A stretch of 64,000 bases of DNA from Vibrio palustris (GCF_024346995.1 NZ_AP024887.1:1550001-1614000), one strand, 5' to 3'; counted from the first letter of the stretch, positions 29,794 through 39,762 are shown. Notes: generated by a model not told the origin, from the sequence alone. Numbers and translations: made by a program.

Positions 29794-29910
29794 TTAGTAA
29801 TAAATGAAAATACGTATAACACTGTGTTGAGATCATATTTTGTGAGTAAAAAGATAGGTAATCTAAGAATAGAACTTACGATAACTGATTAAAAATTTTT
29901 GAGGCCTGTT

Positions 29911-30411
29911 ATGGAAATGACCCATGCACAACGTCTAATTTTATCCAACCAATACCTATTAATGTCGCAGTTAGACACCAATAATGCCGAGCATTACGAA
30001 CGCTTGAAAACCATCATCGAGCGTGGCTATGATCTACAAATCAGAGAGTTAACCAAAGAATTTGGTTGCTTACCTGAAACACAATGCCATGAAATCATTA
30101 CAACTATGGAGATGTTTCATGCCATCCAAGAGTCTTATAATTTACTGACACCTGACGCGCAAAATGATGTCGATGAACGCCGACTCCGCTTCCTTGGTTA
30201 TGATGGCGAAACCGAGACACAATCAATGAATTATGTCCGTTTTCTCGTATATACTGAGCAACGTTATCCGCAATTTCTTCCAAATGAACATCAATTTAAC
30301 AGCCAAGTGCCAATGACGAATAAATACCAACGGATGCTGGCTATTTGGCACACATGTCCCCGTCAATATCATTTATCTTTGAGCGAGATTCATCAACTAT
30401 TCAATGCTTAA
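29911..30411 (+). CDS. yfbU: YfbU-family protein
   Basis: 166 residues from the ATG at 29911, which has GAGG 6 nt upstream; an in-frame TTG at 29899 is unlikely. The N-terminus [18 protein letters not shown] and the later segment [15 protein letters not shown] are YfbU hallmarks. The family is cytoplasmic, largely helical and of unknown function; overproduction of the E. coli protein has been linked to cell death. It is flanked by terminators, so it is monocistronic. Confidence 0.88.
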   Translation: MEMTHAQRLILSNQYLLMSQLDTNNAEHYERLKTIIERGYDLQIRELTKEFGCLPETQCHEIITTMEMFHAIQESYNLLTPDAQNDVDERRLRFLGYDGETETQSMNYVRFLVYTEQRYPQFLPNEHQFNSQVPMTNKYQRMLAIWHTCPRQYHLSLSEIHQLFNA

Positions 30412-30433
30412 TTATTACTGATCCCCTTTAAGA

Positions 30434-30458
30434 AAAAAGGCGCATATTGCGCCTTTTT
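30434..30458. terminator. Bidirectional terminator between yfbU and the MipA/OmpV gene
   Basis: Perfect 11-bp stem AAAAAGGCGCA / TGCGCCTTTTT with a 3-nt loop lies between convergent genes; runs of A and T on both sides allow use in both directions. Confidence 0.9.
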
Positions 30459-30483
30459 CTATCTTCACTTGCGGATAGATGAT

Positions 30484-31248
30484 TTAAAACCGATACGTTA
30501 AACCAACATTAGCGCTGTGTACTACATCATGAGACACAATAGGGCTATCGTTAATATCAGAATCAAGATACGTCAATTTTGCGCCGGTAAATACGCGAAT
30601 ATTCGGTGTTACGTTGGCGAAAACGCCTAACGCTGCGTACCACTCGCCTGCGCCACCGACATCGTAGCGACGGATATTCGAGCGCGCTGACTCTTCACTG
30701 GAGACACCATATAAATAATCGGCCATTTTAGATGAGTTATATTGATATCCAACTTTAGACGTAATCCCTGAATCACCAAACACTAGATGAGTATAGCTCC
30801 ACCCAGCATCAACTAAATAGCCATGGTGCTCGCCCGTAAACTCTAAGGCTGCTTTTACCGATAATTGACCAACAGGTAATTCGTAACGTAACTCTGGACC
30901 GGTCAAGCCAGTCGCATGACGCTTGTCGAGTTCTTGCATGGCAAGATTATCAGAATCTTTGGGATCAAAACTACGTCCATCATAGGTCACTTGCCAAACG
31001 AGGTTTTGCGGCGCATCAAGAGGGAATAATCCAAAGCCCATTTCCGGTCCTTGGATATAAAAATGTTCGCCTCGGTAGCCAATCATTGGAAAGCCATCGT
31101 TACTGCTATCGGTCTCTTTATAAACCTTACTGCTGTAATGATACCCACCGCCTATCGCCAGACCTTCTGATCGCGAGTAGGCTGAATAAGATGTCAATAA
31201 AGCGACGCCACCCGCCGCCATAATTAACAAACGTGATGCCTTTGTCAT
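30484..31248 (-). CDS. MipA/OmpV-family outer-membrane protein
   Basis: 254 residues. A signal peptide (about 1-28, LLIMAAGGVALLTSYSAYS) is followed by beta strands and a C-terminal NVGLTYRF ending in phenylalanine, typical of outer-membrane barrels. GYRGEHFYIQGPEMGFGLFP matches the MipA/OmpV pattern. Members include OmpV of Vibrio and MipA, a scaffold of murein synthesis in E. coli; which role applies here cannot be read. AAAGGTG precedes the start. Confidence 0.8.
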   Translation of the reverse strand: MTKASRLLIMAAGGVALLTSYSAYSRSEGLAIGGGYHYSSKVYKETDSSNDGFPMIGYRGEHFYIQGPEMGFGLFPLDAPQNLVWQVTYDGRSFDPKDSDNLAMQELDKRHATGLTGPELRYELPVGQLSVKAALEFTGEHHGYLVDAGWSYTHLVFGDSGITSKVGYQYNSSKMADYLYGVSSEESARSNIRRYDVGGAGEWYAALGVFANVTPNIRVFTGAKLTYLDSDINDSPIVSHDVVHSANVGLTYRF

Positions 31249-31553
31249 GGTTCACCTTTTTCACTCAAAATGACACTTTGATCACTTTCGTGTGACTTGC
31301 TTTGTGTAAGTAATGGTCAATCTTCGACGTTTTAGCCTAGATTAAATGAATAGGGATGAAGAGAACGAAATCGAAAGTCCCTTGCATACATTAGAATAAT
31401 GTTAATGCCACATGAGTCATAAAGCTACTGAGAAATGTAAATAAACGCATAATTGTTAAGCAAAAGAGAGCGACCCGAACTAGGATTAAAAAGTGAAGGA
31501 ATTGTGTTTTAAGCGGTTTTATGTCAGTAGACATTATTTAGAGGGGAATCACT
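31249..31553. other. 305-nt divergent gap before prkA
   Basis: Promoter region for the MipA/OmpV gene and prkA; no gene seen. AGGGG precedes the prkA ATG. In enterics yeaGH is RpoS-dependent, but I cannot single out a sigma-S promoter here. Confidence 0.5.
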
Positions 31554-33488
31554 ATGAGTATTTTTGACCACTTTCAGGCACGTTATGAAGCCGCCAAGGA
31601 TGAAGAGTTATCAATACAAGAGTTTCTAGCTCAGTGTAAAGACGATAAGAGTGCATACGCAAACGCAGCAGAGCGTTTGCTTTTGGCCATCGGTGAACCT
31701 GAGATGGTCGATACATCTAAGCACCCACGTCTCAGTCGAATTTTTTCTAATCGAGTCATTGCTCGTTATGAACCCTTTAAAGAGTTCTATGGCATGGAAG
31801 AAGCCATCGAGCAAATCGTCTCCTACCTCCGACACGCGGCGCAAGGTCTTGAAGAAAGAAAACAAATTCTTTACCTACTTGGCCCTGTGGGCGGAGGTAA
31901 ATCATCGCTCGCAGAAAAACTCAAAGCACTCATGCAACAACAACCCATCTATGTTCTGTCGGCGAACGGGCAACGTAGTCCTGTTAATGACCATCCATTT
32001 TGCTTATTTAACGTCAATGAAGATGGCGAATTACTAAAACAAGATTATGGCATAGAGAAACGCTACTTACGCTCGATTATGTCGCCTTGGGCCGCGAAGC
32101 GCCTGCATGAGTTTGGTGGTGATATCACCAAGTTTAAAGTCGTCAAGGTACGCCCTTCTATTCTTGATCAAGTCGGTATCGCAAAAACGGAGCCAGGGGA
32201 CGAAAATAATCAAGACATTTCTGCGCTGGTCGGTAAAGTGGATATCCGCCAGCTAGAACATTTCTCACAAGATGACCCTGATGCCTACAGCTACTCAGGT
32301 GCATTATGTCGAGCCAACCAAGGTTTGATGGAATTCGTTGAGATGTTCAAAGCCCCAATTAAGGTATTGCACCCGTTATTAACCGCCACACAAGAAGGTA
32401 ACTTCAATGGTACTGAAGGATTATCTGCCCTCCCCTTTGATGGGATGATTTTGGCCCACTCCAACGAATCAGAATGGCAAACGTTCCGTAATAACAAAAA
32501 TAATGAGGCCTTTTTAGACCGAGTCTATATTGTCAAGGTTCCCTATTGTTTACGCGTATCAGAAGAAGTTAAAATTTACGAAAAACTGCTTGAACACAGT
32601 GAGCTGTTTCATGCACCTTGCGCCCCCAGCACCTTAGATTTGTTAGCGCAATTTAGTGTACTCTCACGCTTAAAAGTACCTGAAAACTCGTCTATTTTCT
32701 CCAAAATGCGCGTCTATGATGGCGAAACGCTAAAAGATACGGATCCAAAAGCGAAGAGCTATCAAGAATATCGTGACTATGCGGGAGTAGATGAAGGCAT
32801 GTCCGGTCTTTCAACCCGTTTCGCCTTTAAAATATTATCGCGTGTGTTCAACTTTGATCATGTCGAAGTGGCGGCGAATCCAGTGCATCTTTTTTATGTG
32901 ATAGAACAGCAAATCGAACGTGAACAGTTTCCACAAGATACCGCAGAACGTTATCTTGAATTTGTTAAAGGCTATTTAGTACCACGCTACGTCGAGTTCA
33001 TTGGTAAAGAGATTCAAACTGCTTATCTCGAGTCATACTCTGAGTATGGACAGAATATTTTCGATCGGTACGTCACGTATGCCGACTTCTGGATTCAGGA
33101 TCAAGAATACCGCGATCCTGAAACTGGGCAACTATTTGATCGTTCATCGCTCAATAGTGAACTCGAAAAAATAGAGAAAACCGCCGGCATCAGTAACCCC
33201 AAAGATTTTCGTAACGAAATCGTTAATTTTGTACTGCGTGCACGTGCAAATAATAGCGGCAAAAATCCGCTTTGGACGAGCTACGAAAAATTGCGCACCG
33301 TTATTGAGAAAAAAATGTTCTCCAACACAGAGGAACTGTTACCGGTTATTTCATTCAATACTAAAACTTCATCTGAAGATCAGAAAAAACACGACAATTT
33401 CGTGGCACGGATGATGGAGAAAGGCTATACGGAAAAACAAGTTCGCTTGCTTTCTGAATGGTATTTACGAGTTCGTAAATCCTCGTAA
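31554..33488 (+). CDS. prkA: PrkA/YeaG-family serine protein kinase
   Basis: 644-residue cytoplasmic protein with an N-terminal AAA+ domain and a C-terminal kinase-like PrkA domain. The P-loop GPVGGGKSS is at about 110-117. The N-terminus MSIFDHFQARYEAAKDEELS and the central FDGMILAHSNESEWQTFRNN are characteristic. E. coli YeaG responds to nitrogen and other starvation with YeaH; the Bacillus homologue has been described as a protease or kinase, so biochemical activity remains debated. It heads the prkA-yeaH-spoVR group. Confidence 0.93.
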   Translation: MSIFDHFQARYEAAKDEELSIQEFLAQCKDDKSAYANAAERLLLAIGEPEMVDTSKHPRLSRIFSNRVIARYEPFKEFYGMEEAIEQIVSYLRHAAQGLEERKQILYLLGPVGGGKSSLAEKLKALMQQQPIYVLSANGQRSPVNDHPFCLFNVNEDGELLKQDYGIEKRYLRSIMSPWAAKRLHEFGGDITKFKVVKVRPSILDQVGIAKTEPGDENNQDISALVGKVDIRQLEHFSQDDPDAYSYSGALCRANQGLMEFVEMFKAPIKVLHPLLTATQEGNFNGTEGLSALPFDGMILAHSNESEWQTFRNNKNNEAFLDRVYIVKVPYCLRVSEEVKIYEKLLEHSELFHAPCAPSTLDLLAQFSVLSRLKVPENSSIFSKMRVYDGETLKDTDPKAKSYQEYRDYAGVDEGMSGLSTRFAFKILSRVFNFDHVEVAANPVHLFYVIEQQIEREQFPQDTAERYLEFVKGYLVPRYVEFIGKEIQTAYLESYSEYGQNIFDRYVTYADFWIQDQEYRDPETGQLFDRSSLNSELEKIEKTAGISNPKDFRNEIVNFVLRARANNSGKNPLWTSYEKLRTVIEKKMFSNTEELLPVISFNTKTSSEDQKKHDNFVARMMEKGYTEKQVRLLSEWYLRVRKSS

Positions 33489-33506
33489 TTACATTCATTG
33501 ATTCAC

Positions 33507-33546
33507 CTTAGCAAGTTCTGGATGATGTCCTTGCGCTTGCTAAGGC
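33507..33546 (+). other. Hairpin 1 in the prkA-yeaH intergenic region
   Basis: Perfect 10-bp stem CCTTAGCAAG / CTTGCTAAGG enclosing 20 nt, 19 nt past the prkA stop. There is no T-run, so a terminator is unlikely; an mRNA-stability or processing element is possible. Confidence 0.6.
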
Positions 33547-33553
33547 ATTCGAC

Positions 33554-33581
33554 ACCACGTGCTAGATAATAAGCGTGGTGA
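33554..33581 (+). other. Hairpin 2 just before the yeaH ribosome binding site
   Basis: CACCACG / CGTGGTG 7-bp stem with a 14-nt loop ends 6 nt before the strong AAGGAGG of yeaH. It could influence access to that site or protect the downstream mRNA. Confidence 0.5.
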
Positions 33582-33598
33582 CGTATAAGGAGGAATGC

Positions 33599-34870
33599 AT
33601 GGCGCAATTTATTGATAGAAGATTAAATGGCAAAAACAAAAGCGCGATCAATCGCCAACGCTTTTTACGCCGCTATAAAGACCAAATAAAAGAATCTGTA
33701 GCAGATGCGGTCAACCGACGCTCTATAACCAATACCGATTCCGGTGAGGATATTTCCATTCCAAGCCGTGATATTAAAGAGCCCTCATTTCACCAAGGTA
33801 AAGGGGGCGAGCGTGAACGTGTTCACCCGGGGAATGATCAATTTACACGGGGTGACCGTATTGAGCGTCCTACCGGCGGACAAGGTGGTGGTGGTTCCGG
33901 TGAAGGGGATGCCAGCGCCGATGGTGAAGGCCAAGATGACTTCGTCTTTCAAATTTCGAAGGATGAATACCTCGATCTATTGTTTGAAGATCTTGAATTA
34001 CCGAACCTTGAAAAAAATGACGTCAACAAAATTACCGAATGGAAAAATCATCGCTCGGGGTATCAAACCTCTGGTGTCCCCTCAAACATTTCGATTGTCC
34101 GTTCCCTGCAACAATCGCTGGCACGTCGTACCGCATTAACCGCAGGGAAACGACGTTTAATGCGTGAGTTAGAAGCTGAATTAGACAACCTAAAGCATCA
34201 CGAACCGGCGCAACTGATAGAAGAAAACCGGATACAAGAAGAAATCGATGCGCTACGTCATCAAATACAATGCGTACCATTTATTGATACGTTTGACTTA
34301 CGGTTTAAAAACTACCAAAAACGTCCGATCCCATCCAGCCAAGCCGTCATGTTCTGTGTAATGGACGTATCAGGCTCTATGGATCAAGCGACTAAAGACA
34401 TTGCGAAACGGTTTTATGTCTTACTGTACTTATTCTTAACGCGTAAATATGAAAATGTAGAAGTCGTATATATTCGCCACCATACTCAAGCGAAAGAAGT
34501 AGATGAGCAAGAGTTTTTCTACTCTCAGGAAACCGGCGGCACTATTGTCTCGAGCGCACTGAAACTCATGCAAGAGATCATAGCAAAACGCTACCCTCTC
34601 AATGAATGGAATATTTACGCAGCGCAAGCCTCCGATGGGGATAATTGGGCCGACGATTCACCGCGCTGTAAAGAATTACTGAGTGACACCTTGTTACCGG
34701 AGTGTCGCTATTATGCCTATATCGAAATCACACGACGCTCCCATCAAACTTTATGGCATGAGTACGAGAAATTACAAGCGTCCTTTGAGAACTTTGCCAT
34801 TAAAAATATTCGAACGGTCGACGATATTTATCCGGTATTTCGTGAATTGTTCCAAAAAGAAACGGCATAG
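33599..34870 (+). CDS. yeaH: YeaH-family DUF444 protein
   Basis: 423 residues from the ATG at 33599; the perfect Shine-Dalgarno AAGGAGG decides this start over an earlier one at 33575. Features: a basic N-terminus ([20 protein letters not shown]), a Gly-rich linker around 95-115, and a C-terminal von Willebrand A-like domain with the metal-site motif VMDVSGSMD near 255. It is the invariant partner of PrkA/YeaG; molecular role unknown. It lies 12 nt before the spoVR-family gene. Confidence 0.93.
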   Translation: MAQFIDRRLNGKNKSAINRQRFLRRYKDQIKESVADAVNRRSITNTDSGEDISIPSRDIKEPSFHQGKGGERERVHPGNDQFTRGDRIERPTGGQGGGGSGEGDASADGEGQDDFVFQISKDEYLDLLFEDLELPNLEKNDVNKITEWKNHRSGYQTSGVPSNISIVRSLQQSLARRTALTAGKRRLMRELEAELDNLKHHEPAQLIEENRIQEEIDALRHQIQCVPFIDTFDLRFKNYQKRPIPSSQAVMFCVMDVSGSMDQATKDIAKRFYVLLYLFLTRKYENVEVVYIRHHTQAKEVDEQEFFYSQETGGTIVSSALKLMQEIIAKRYPLNEWNIYAAQASDGDNWADDSPRCKELLSDTLLPECRYYAYIEITRRSHQTLWHEYEKLQASFENFAIKNIRTVDDIYPVFRELFQKETA

Positions 34871-34882
34871 GGAGACTAGCGT

Positions 34883-36421
34883 ATGGCGACAAAAACCCAA
34901 CCATCTGGAGCGGCAACCCATTCATCAAAACGCGAGCGCTTACCCGATGGACCCGATTGGACCTTTGATTTACTCGAGCAATACCATACTGAAATCCGCC
35001 AAGCGGCTGAGCATTTCCGTTTAGATACGTACACTAACCAAATAGAAATCATCACCTCAGAGCAAATGATGGATGCCTATTCTAGTATTGGTATGCCGAT
35101 CAATTATAACCATTGGTCGTTTGGCAAGAAATTCATTCAAACCGAGCAAGGCTATAAGCATGGTCAAATGGGCTTGGCTTATGAAATAGTGATTAATTCA
35201 GATCCCTGTATTGCTTACTTAATGGAAGAAAACACCGTCACTATGCAAGCACTCGTCATGGCGCATGCGTGTTATGGACACAACTCATTTTTCAAAGGTA
35301 ATTACCTATTTCAAACCTGGACGGATGCGTCTTCAATTATCGACTATTTATTATTTGCTAAAAAATACATTCATCATTGTGAAGAAAAATATGGTGAGAA
35401 AGAAGTCGAAGCGTTGATCGATAGTTGCCATGCGTTAATGAACTATGGTGTAGACCGCTATAAACGCCCAGAGAAAATCTCAATAGCCGAAGAAAAAGCC
35501 CGCCAAGAAGAACGTGAAGCTTACCTACAATCTCAGGTAAATGAGCTATGGCGTACTGTGCCTAAAATGGAAAAAGAACTCCCTGATGAGCCTTGCTTTC
35601 CAAGTGAACCTCAAGAAAATATTCTTTATTTTATTGAAAAAAATGCACCACTGTTAGAGTCTTGGCAGCGTGAAATTGTGCGTATTGTACGTAAGGTCAG
35701 CCAGTATTTTTACCCACAAAAACAAACCCAAGTGATGAATGAAGGCTGGGCAACCTTCTGGCATTACACCATCTTAAATTATCTTTACGATGAAGGCGTG
35801 GTATCCGATAAATTCATTTTAGAATTTTTACATAGTCACACTAGTGTAGTCGCACAGCCCCCATATAATAGCCCATATTATAGTGGCATTAACCCGTATG
35901 CACTCGGTTTTGCCATGTTCCAAGATATTAAGCGTATCTGTGAAGAACCGACTGAAGAAGACTACGCATGGTTTCCGAACCTCGCAGGTACCGATTGGTT
36001 AGATGCTGTACACTTCGCTATGCACAATTTCAAAGATGAAAGCTTCATCCGCCAGTATCTGTCGCCAAAGGTAATGCGCGATTTTAAAATGTTCGCGATT
36101 GGAGACGACGACAGGAAAAATTTCATTGAAGTTAGCGCCATTCATGACGAGTTGGGCTATAAAGAAATTCGCGAGAAATTGGCGGATCAATACAACTTAA
36201 GTAATATTGAACCTAATATCCAAGTCTATAACGTGGATGTGCGCGGGGACCGCTCACTCACCTTGCAGTACGTTCCACAGGATAGAATACCGCTCGATGC
36301 CAGTTACGAAGAGGTCATGAAACATATGCATCGTTTATGGGGATTTGAAGTCAAACTAGAAGAAGTCAAAGAAACCGGGCGAAGAGAACTACTCGCCACT
36401 TGCCCCAAACGCGAACCATAA
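34883..36421 (+). CDS. ycgB: SpoVR-family protein (YcgB)
   Basis: 512-residue cytoplasmic protein of the SpoVR family, named from a Bacillus spore-cortex gene but widespread in non-sporing bacteria. The segment MNEGWATFWHYTILNYLYDEG near 290 and the upstream HACYGHNSFFKGNYLF are the family signatures; the paired histidines and glutamates suggest metal binding, but no activity is established. In E. coli ycgB is unlinked from yeaGH; here it is the third gene of the same unit. Confidence 0.92.
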   Translation: MATKTQPSGAATHSSKRERLPDGPDWTFDLLEQYHTEIRQAAEHFRLDTYTNQIEIITSEQMMDAYSSIGMPINYNHWSFGKKFIQTEQGYKHGQMGLAYEIVINSDPCIAYLMEENTVTMQALVMAHACYGHNSFFKGNYLFQTWTDASSIIDYLLFAKKYIHHCEEKYGEKEVEALIDSCHALMNYGVDRYKRPEKISIAEEKARQEEREAYLQSQVNELWRTVPKMEKELPDEPCFPSEPQENILYFIEKNAPLLESWQREIVRIVRKVSQYFYPQKQTQVMNEGWATFWHYTILNYLYDEGVVSDKFILEFLHSHTSVVAQPPYNSPYYSGINPYALGFAMFQDIKRICEEPTEEDYAWFPNLAGTDWLDAVHFAMHNFKDESFIRQYLSPKVMRDFKMFAIGDDDRKNFIEVSAIHDELGYKEIREKLADQYNLSNIEPNIQVYNVDVRGDRSLTLQYVPQDRIPLDASYEEVMKHMHRLWGFEVKLEEVKETGRRELLATCPKREP

Positions 36422-36454
36422 TCTGGTAATACGTTACCCGACAGTACCACCTCA

Positions 36455-36494
36455 ACAGAAACGTGCGAGTATTCATAGCCTCACACGTTTCTGT
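36455..36494. terminator. Hairpin between spoVR-family gene and GNAT gene
   Basis: 11-bp stem ACAGAAACGTG / CACGTTTCTGT, extended by GAG / CTC past one mismatch, with a 10-nt loop. It lies between convergent genes; the T-run is weak, so it is a probable but not certain bidirectional terminator. Confidence 0.6.
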
Positions 36495-36531
36495 CTAATT
36501 ACCGCCAAGTTATCGAGACCTGACGTGTTTT

Positions 36532-36966
36532 TTATACCTGGGACTCACAATAAATATCTGGATGCCAAATTTGCATGAGTACATCCGGGTTTTCAATTGG
36601 TTGGAAACCATACTGTGCATACAAACCATGCGCATCTCTTGTCGCTAATACCATACGCCTTAAACCTTGAAGCTCGGGATGAGACACGATGCTTTCAACG
36701 AGGTACTTACTCAAACCTTTGCCTCGGTGATTTTCTACTATGAATACATCAGCAAGGTAAGCAAACGTTGCTTGGTCTGTTATCAGGCGAGCAAAACCTA
36801 CTTGAGAATGATGGCAATCATAGACACCAAAACAAAAAGAGTTTGAAATAGCTTTGGCAAGAGTATGCTTGGGGATACCTGCTGCCCAGTAACTTTCTGA
36901 AAGAAATCCGTAAATGACGTCAAAGTCGAGATGATTTTCATCCGTGCTGATTGTGTATTCTTGCAC
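36532..36966 (-). CDS. GNAT-family N-acetyltransferase
   Basis: 144 residues from the GTG at 36966, which has AAGGA 7 nt upstream; the longer TTG reading from 37005 adds a lysine-rich tail that homologues lack. The acetyl-CoA pocket is visible in VFIVENHRGKGLSKYLVESI (the R/QxxGxG/A loop). Substrate unknown. It follows another GNAT gene by 79 nt on the same strand, and the pair sits between two conserved blocks, suggesting acquired genes. Confidence 0.85.
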   Translation of the reverse strand: MQEYTISTDENHLDFDVIYGFLSESYWAAGIPKHTLAKAISNSFCFGVYDCHHSQVGFARLITDQATFAYLADVFIVENHRGKGLSKYLVESIVSHPELQGLRRMVLATRDAHGLYAQYGFQPIENPDVLMQIWHPDIYCESQV

Positions 36967-37045
36967 CCTTTTTTCCTTTTTGAGTGATAACGTTTGCAGC
37001 AGCAAACTCGACCTAAACGATTAGCTCATCTGATGATTACGCTTG

Positions 37046-37474
37046 TTAAGCGTTTATTTCAACGATTGAAAAGTGATGACTTGCTATATTAAAGCCTTCG
37101 CGTAAGTAGAACTTATGCGCGAGAAAACGCTGGACGCCAGAATCTAGATGAATTTGATCACAGCTATTTTCTAAGGCATAGGATTTAAACCAATCGATCA
37201 AAAAACTGCCAACGCCTAGAGAACGACATTCACAGTGTGTTACCAAGTCATCGATGTAAATATATTTACCCCAAGCAAGCTTTTCACCAACGTTGAAACC
37301 CGCAACGGCAAGTATGTTTTGCTTTGATTTTACATAGACGACTTGATAGCCCATCGACTGCTGCTTTTCGACTTGAGCTGCTAGTGAGTCTCGATTGTAA
37401 CTCGGGCGAAGTTGCAGCAACATATCCAATACTGATGTGTAGTCGGCGTTTTTCTCTAGAAATTGGACTTCCAT
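37046..37474 (-). CDS. GNAT-family N-acetyltransferase
   Basis: 142 residues starting MEVQFLEKNADYTSVLDMLL behind a good GGAGG site. The acetyl-CoA loop is CRSLGVGSFLIDWF (Q/RxxGxG type) near 85-95, followed by DQIHLDSGVQRFLAHKFYLREGF, typical of the family's C-terminal half. Substrate unknown. The TAA stop lies inside GCTTAAC, a sequence that resembles an integron core half-site (see findings). Confidence 0.85.
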   Translation of the reverse strand: MEVQFLEKNADYTSVLDMLLQLRPSYNRDSLAAQVEKQQSMGYQVVYVKSKQNILAVAGFNVGEKLAWGKYIYIDDLVTHCECRSLGVGSFLIDWFKSYALENSCDQIHLDSGVQRFLAHKFYLREGFNIASHHFSIVEINA

Positions 37475-37841
37475 GTTTCCTCCATTTTTGACGGCTAACC
37501 GTTATTAGGCAGCCACCACCTACCTAACATTTTCATAAAATACTGACGAAACTATCATAACACATTGTTTTAACGATATTATTATATTTCGATTAAAACA
37601 AATCGCAGAACGTGTCCGTACCACAACCCAGTATACAACTAGGCTTATAATCTGCTATTCGAAATAGGTGGTCAAGAGTTGAGATGGGAAAGTCGTCAGC
37701 CGCTAAGTGGATGATAATGTTGCGCGAAATTGGCTGCGGGCATTGATAAGGTAAATTCCGATTCTAACGAGCTAATCGGCATTACGCATAATGACAAAGC
37801 GCTTTCCCTTAGAAAGCGCTTCTTTCTATTAAGCCATGCGA
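37475..37841. other. 367-nt gap between GNAT pair and kdsB
   Basis: No convincing gene. The left part is the promoter region of the GNAT pair and has a GTTAGGT heptamer (minus strand, 37522-37528). The right end holds the kdsB terminator. A 20-codon open frame at 37684-37746 has no recognisable homology and is not called. Confidence 0.5.
37797..37821 (-). terminator. Terminator after kdsB
   Basis: Perfect 10-bp stem AAGCGCTTTC / GAAAGCGCTT with a 5-nt loop, 20 nt past the kdsB stop. The T-run is short on either strand. Confidence 0.75.
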
Positions 37842-38594
37842 TTATCGAGAATGCTGAAGCACGTGTTGTCTTACCGCGTCTAAATCGTCTGGCGTGTCGA
37901 CACCCGCCGGTGGAGTGACAGCGGCAACATCAACATGAATTTTTTCACCATGCCACAGTACGCGCAATTGCTCGAGACTTTCAATATGCTCAAGCGGGCT
38001 TGGCTGCCAATTAAGATACGTCGAAATAAAGCCAGCTCGATACGCATAAATACCGATATGACGAAGCAAAGGCTGTACTACTTTTTGCGACGCAAAATGA
38101 TCACGATCCCACGGGATACTGGCACGGCTAAAGTACAAGGCATAGCCTTCTTTATCGGTCACCACTTTCACCGCATTCGGATTAAACACTTCTTGCGGGT
38201 CAGAAATACTGACTCCCAATGTAGCCATCGGCGCCGTACAATTTTGCAAATTATTAGCAACTTGCTCAATCACTTGCGGCGGAATTAAAGGCTCATCCCC
38301 TTGCACATTGACGATAATCGTATCTGCAGGGATGTGCTTAAGTTTAACAACTTCGGCCAAACGTTCAGTGCCCGATTGATGATTCGGTGATGTCATACAC
38401 ACCTCACCACCAAACTCACGCACTACACCAGCGATACGTTCATCGTCAGTTGCGATAATCACGCTTTCAGCTCCAGCCAAACATGCTTGTTCATAAACAC
38501 GTTCAATCATAGTTTTACCCACGATATCCGCTAACGGTTTACCGGGTAAACGGGACGATTGATAACGTGCCGGAATGACGACCGTGAATGACAT
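37842..38594 (-). CDS. kdsB: CMP-KDO synthetase
   Basis: 3-deoxy-manno-octulosonate cytidylyltransferase activates KDO for the LPS inner core. It is 250 residues: N-terminal nucleotide-binding [32 protein letters not shown] near 95, and [12 protein letters not shown] near 180. The ATG directly abuts the ycaR stop, so it is the end of the lpxK-ycaR-kdsB string, a conserved lipid A/KDO gene block. Confidence 0.96.
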   Translation of the reverse strand: MSFTVVIPARYQSSRLPGKPLADIVGKTMIERVYEQACLAGAESVIIATDDERIAGVVREFGGEVCMTSPNHQSGTERLAEVVKLKHIPADTIIVNVQGDEPLIPPQVIEQVANNLQNCTAPMATLGVSISDPQEVFNPNAVKVVTDKEGYALYFSRASIPWDRDHFASQKVVQPLLRHIGIYAYRAGFISTYLNWQPSPLEHIESLEQLRVLWHGEKIHVDVAAVTPPAGVDTPDDLDAVRQHVLQHSR

Positions 38595-38774
38595 TTAGCG
38601 TCCCTCGTCCATACCTAATGAACGCGCATCACTTTCTAGCAACACGGGGATACCTTCTTTGATTGGATAGGCTAAGCGATCCGCCTTACAAATCAATTCT
38701 TGTTTATCTTTATCGTATGCCAATTTATTCTTGCACACAGGGCAAGCCACAATCTCAAGAAGTCGATGATCCAT
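38595..38774 (-). CDS. ycaR: Trm112-like zinc-ribbon protein YcaR (UPF0434)
   Basis: 59-residue protein, [20 protein letters not shown] then [20 protein letters not shown]. The CPVCK pair and a lone downstream cysteine fit the Trm112/YcaR ribbon, although the second metal pair is incomplete, as in other YcaR proteins. Function in bacteria is unknown. It overlaps the end of lpxK by 20 nt and its stop abuts kdsB; this lpxK-ycaR-kdsB order is conserved in E. coli. Confidence 0.92.
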   Translation of the reverse strand: MDHRLLEIVACPVCKNKLAYDKDKQELICKADRLAYPIKEGIPVLLESDARSLGMDEGR

Positions 38775-39762
38775 AACGTTCTATTACCTCTGTAATTTTT
38801 TTCATAATACGATGCGTATCACGTACACTAATCTCAGCAGAAACAGGCAAATACCACCAGTTTTCTTGCGCAAATTCTCGGCATTTCACTGCATCTTTTT
38901 CAGTCATAATTAAGTGTTTGCCTTTCGCACTTAATGCCTTGATATCTGATTGTGAAAACGCTTTATGATCGGCAAACCCTTCCTGTGCAATCAATTTAGC
39001 CCCCATTGCCTGTAAGGTAGCAAAAAAGCGCGGAGGATGGCCAATACCTGCCATCGCGACAAGGTTTTCTAGCTCAACAACACGACGCGTTTCGCCGCTC
39101 ATCAAGTTAATGGCCAGATCCGGCTTTAAGCTCATGGCTATTTCACCCTGTTTGGGAATACCACCATTGGTGATGATAAAATCCACTTTAGTCAGGCGAG
39201 ATATAGACTCACGTAATGGCCCTAACGGCAGCAGTTTATGGTTGCCAAAACGGCGCACACCATCGACCACAACAAATTCAACATCTCGTGCTAAAGCATA
39301 GTGCTGTAAACCATCATCGGTAATCACCACATCAATCTCACAATTCGCCAGCAACGTTTTCACCGCTTGTGAACGATTCGGGTCAACGCACACAGGTGCT
39401 CCGGTTCGTTGGTGGATAAGCTTGGGCTCATCACCACAATGGTGTGTTGAGGTTTCATTGTCTACTAATAACGGGTACTGCGGTGCTTTGCCTCCATACC
39501 CTCTTGAGACAACGCCGGGCTTATAGCCTTGGGCGATCAGCTGTTCAACCAACCAAATCACGGTGGGAGTTTTGCCATTACCACCAGCAGTTAAATTGCC
39601 CACAACGACGACAGGAACGCGAGCACGGTAGGATGGCTTTTTGCCTTTCAGATAACTTTTGCGGCGAGAGTGACTCACCAGGCGATAGATGAGACTCAGT
39701 GGCCATAATAATGGCCACATTAGATAATAGAAAACCGTTTTCTTAAACCATATTTTATTCAT
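38755..39762 (-). CDS. lpxK: Tetraacyldisaccharide 4'-kinase LpxK
   Basis: Inner-membrane-associated kinase that adds the 4'-phosphate of lipid A. It is 335 residues from the ATG at 39762; a GTG at 39765 is the alternative. A hydrophobic N-terminal segment ([19 protein letters not shown]) anchors it. The P-loop is [15 protein letters not shown] near 56-66, and the catalytic segment [15 protein letters not shown] follows. The start overlaps the msbA stop (TGATG), a coupling also seen in E. coli. Confidence 0.95.
   Translation of the reverse strand: MNKIWFKKTVFYYLMWPLLWPLSLIYRLVSHSRRKSYLKGKKPSYRARVPVVVVGNLTAGGNGKTPTVIWLVEQLIAQGYKPGVVSRGYGGKAPQYPLLVDNETSTHHCGDEPKLIHQRTGAPVCVDPNRSQAVKTLLANCEIDVVITDDGLQHYALARDVEFVVVDGVRRFGNHKLLPLGPLRESISRLTKVDFIITNGGIPKQGEIAMSLKPDLAINLMSGETRRVVELENLVAMAGIGHPPRFFATLQAMGAKLIAQEGFADHKAFSQSDIKALSAKGKHLIMTEKDAVKCREFAQENWWYLPVSAEISVRDTHRIMKKITEVIERYGSSTS

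Noticed and set aside
36981..37051. attC integron recombination site after the GNAT gene
   Set aside because: A GCTTAAC half-site is present, but the matching GTTRRRY and complementary inner arms are not convincing (GTTATCA at the other end). Kept only as a weak observation.
37684..37746. 20-codon open frame beginning MGKSSAAKWMIML
   Set aside because: No ribosome binding site of note and no recognised homologue; too short to support as a gene.
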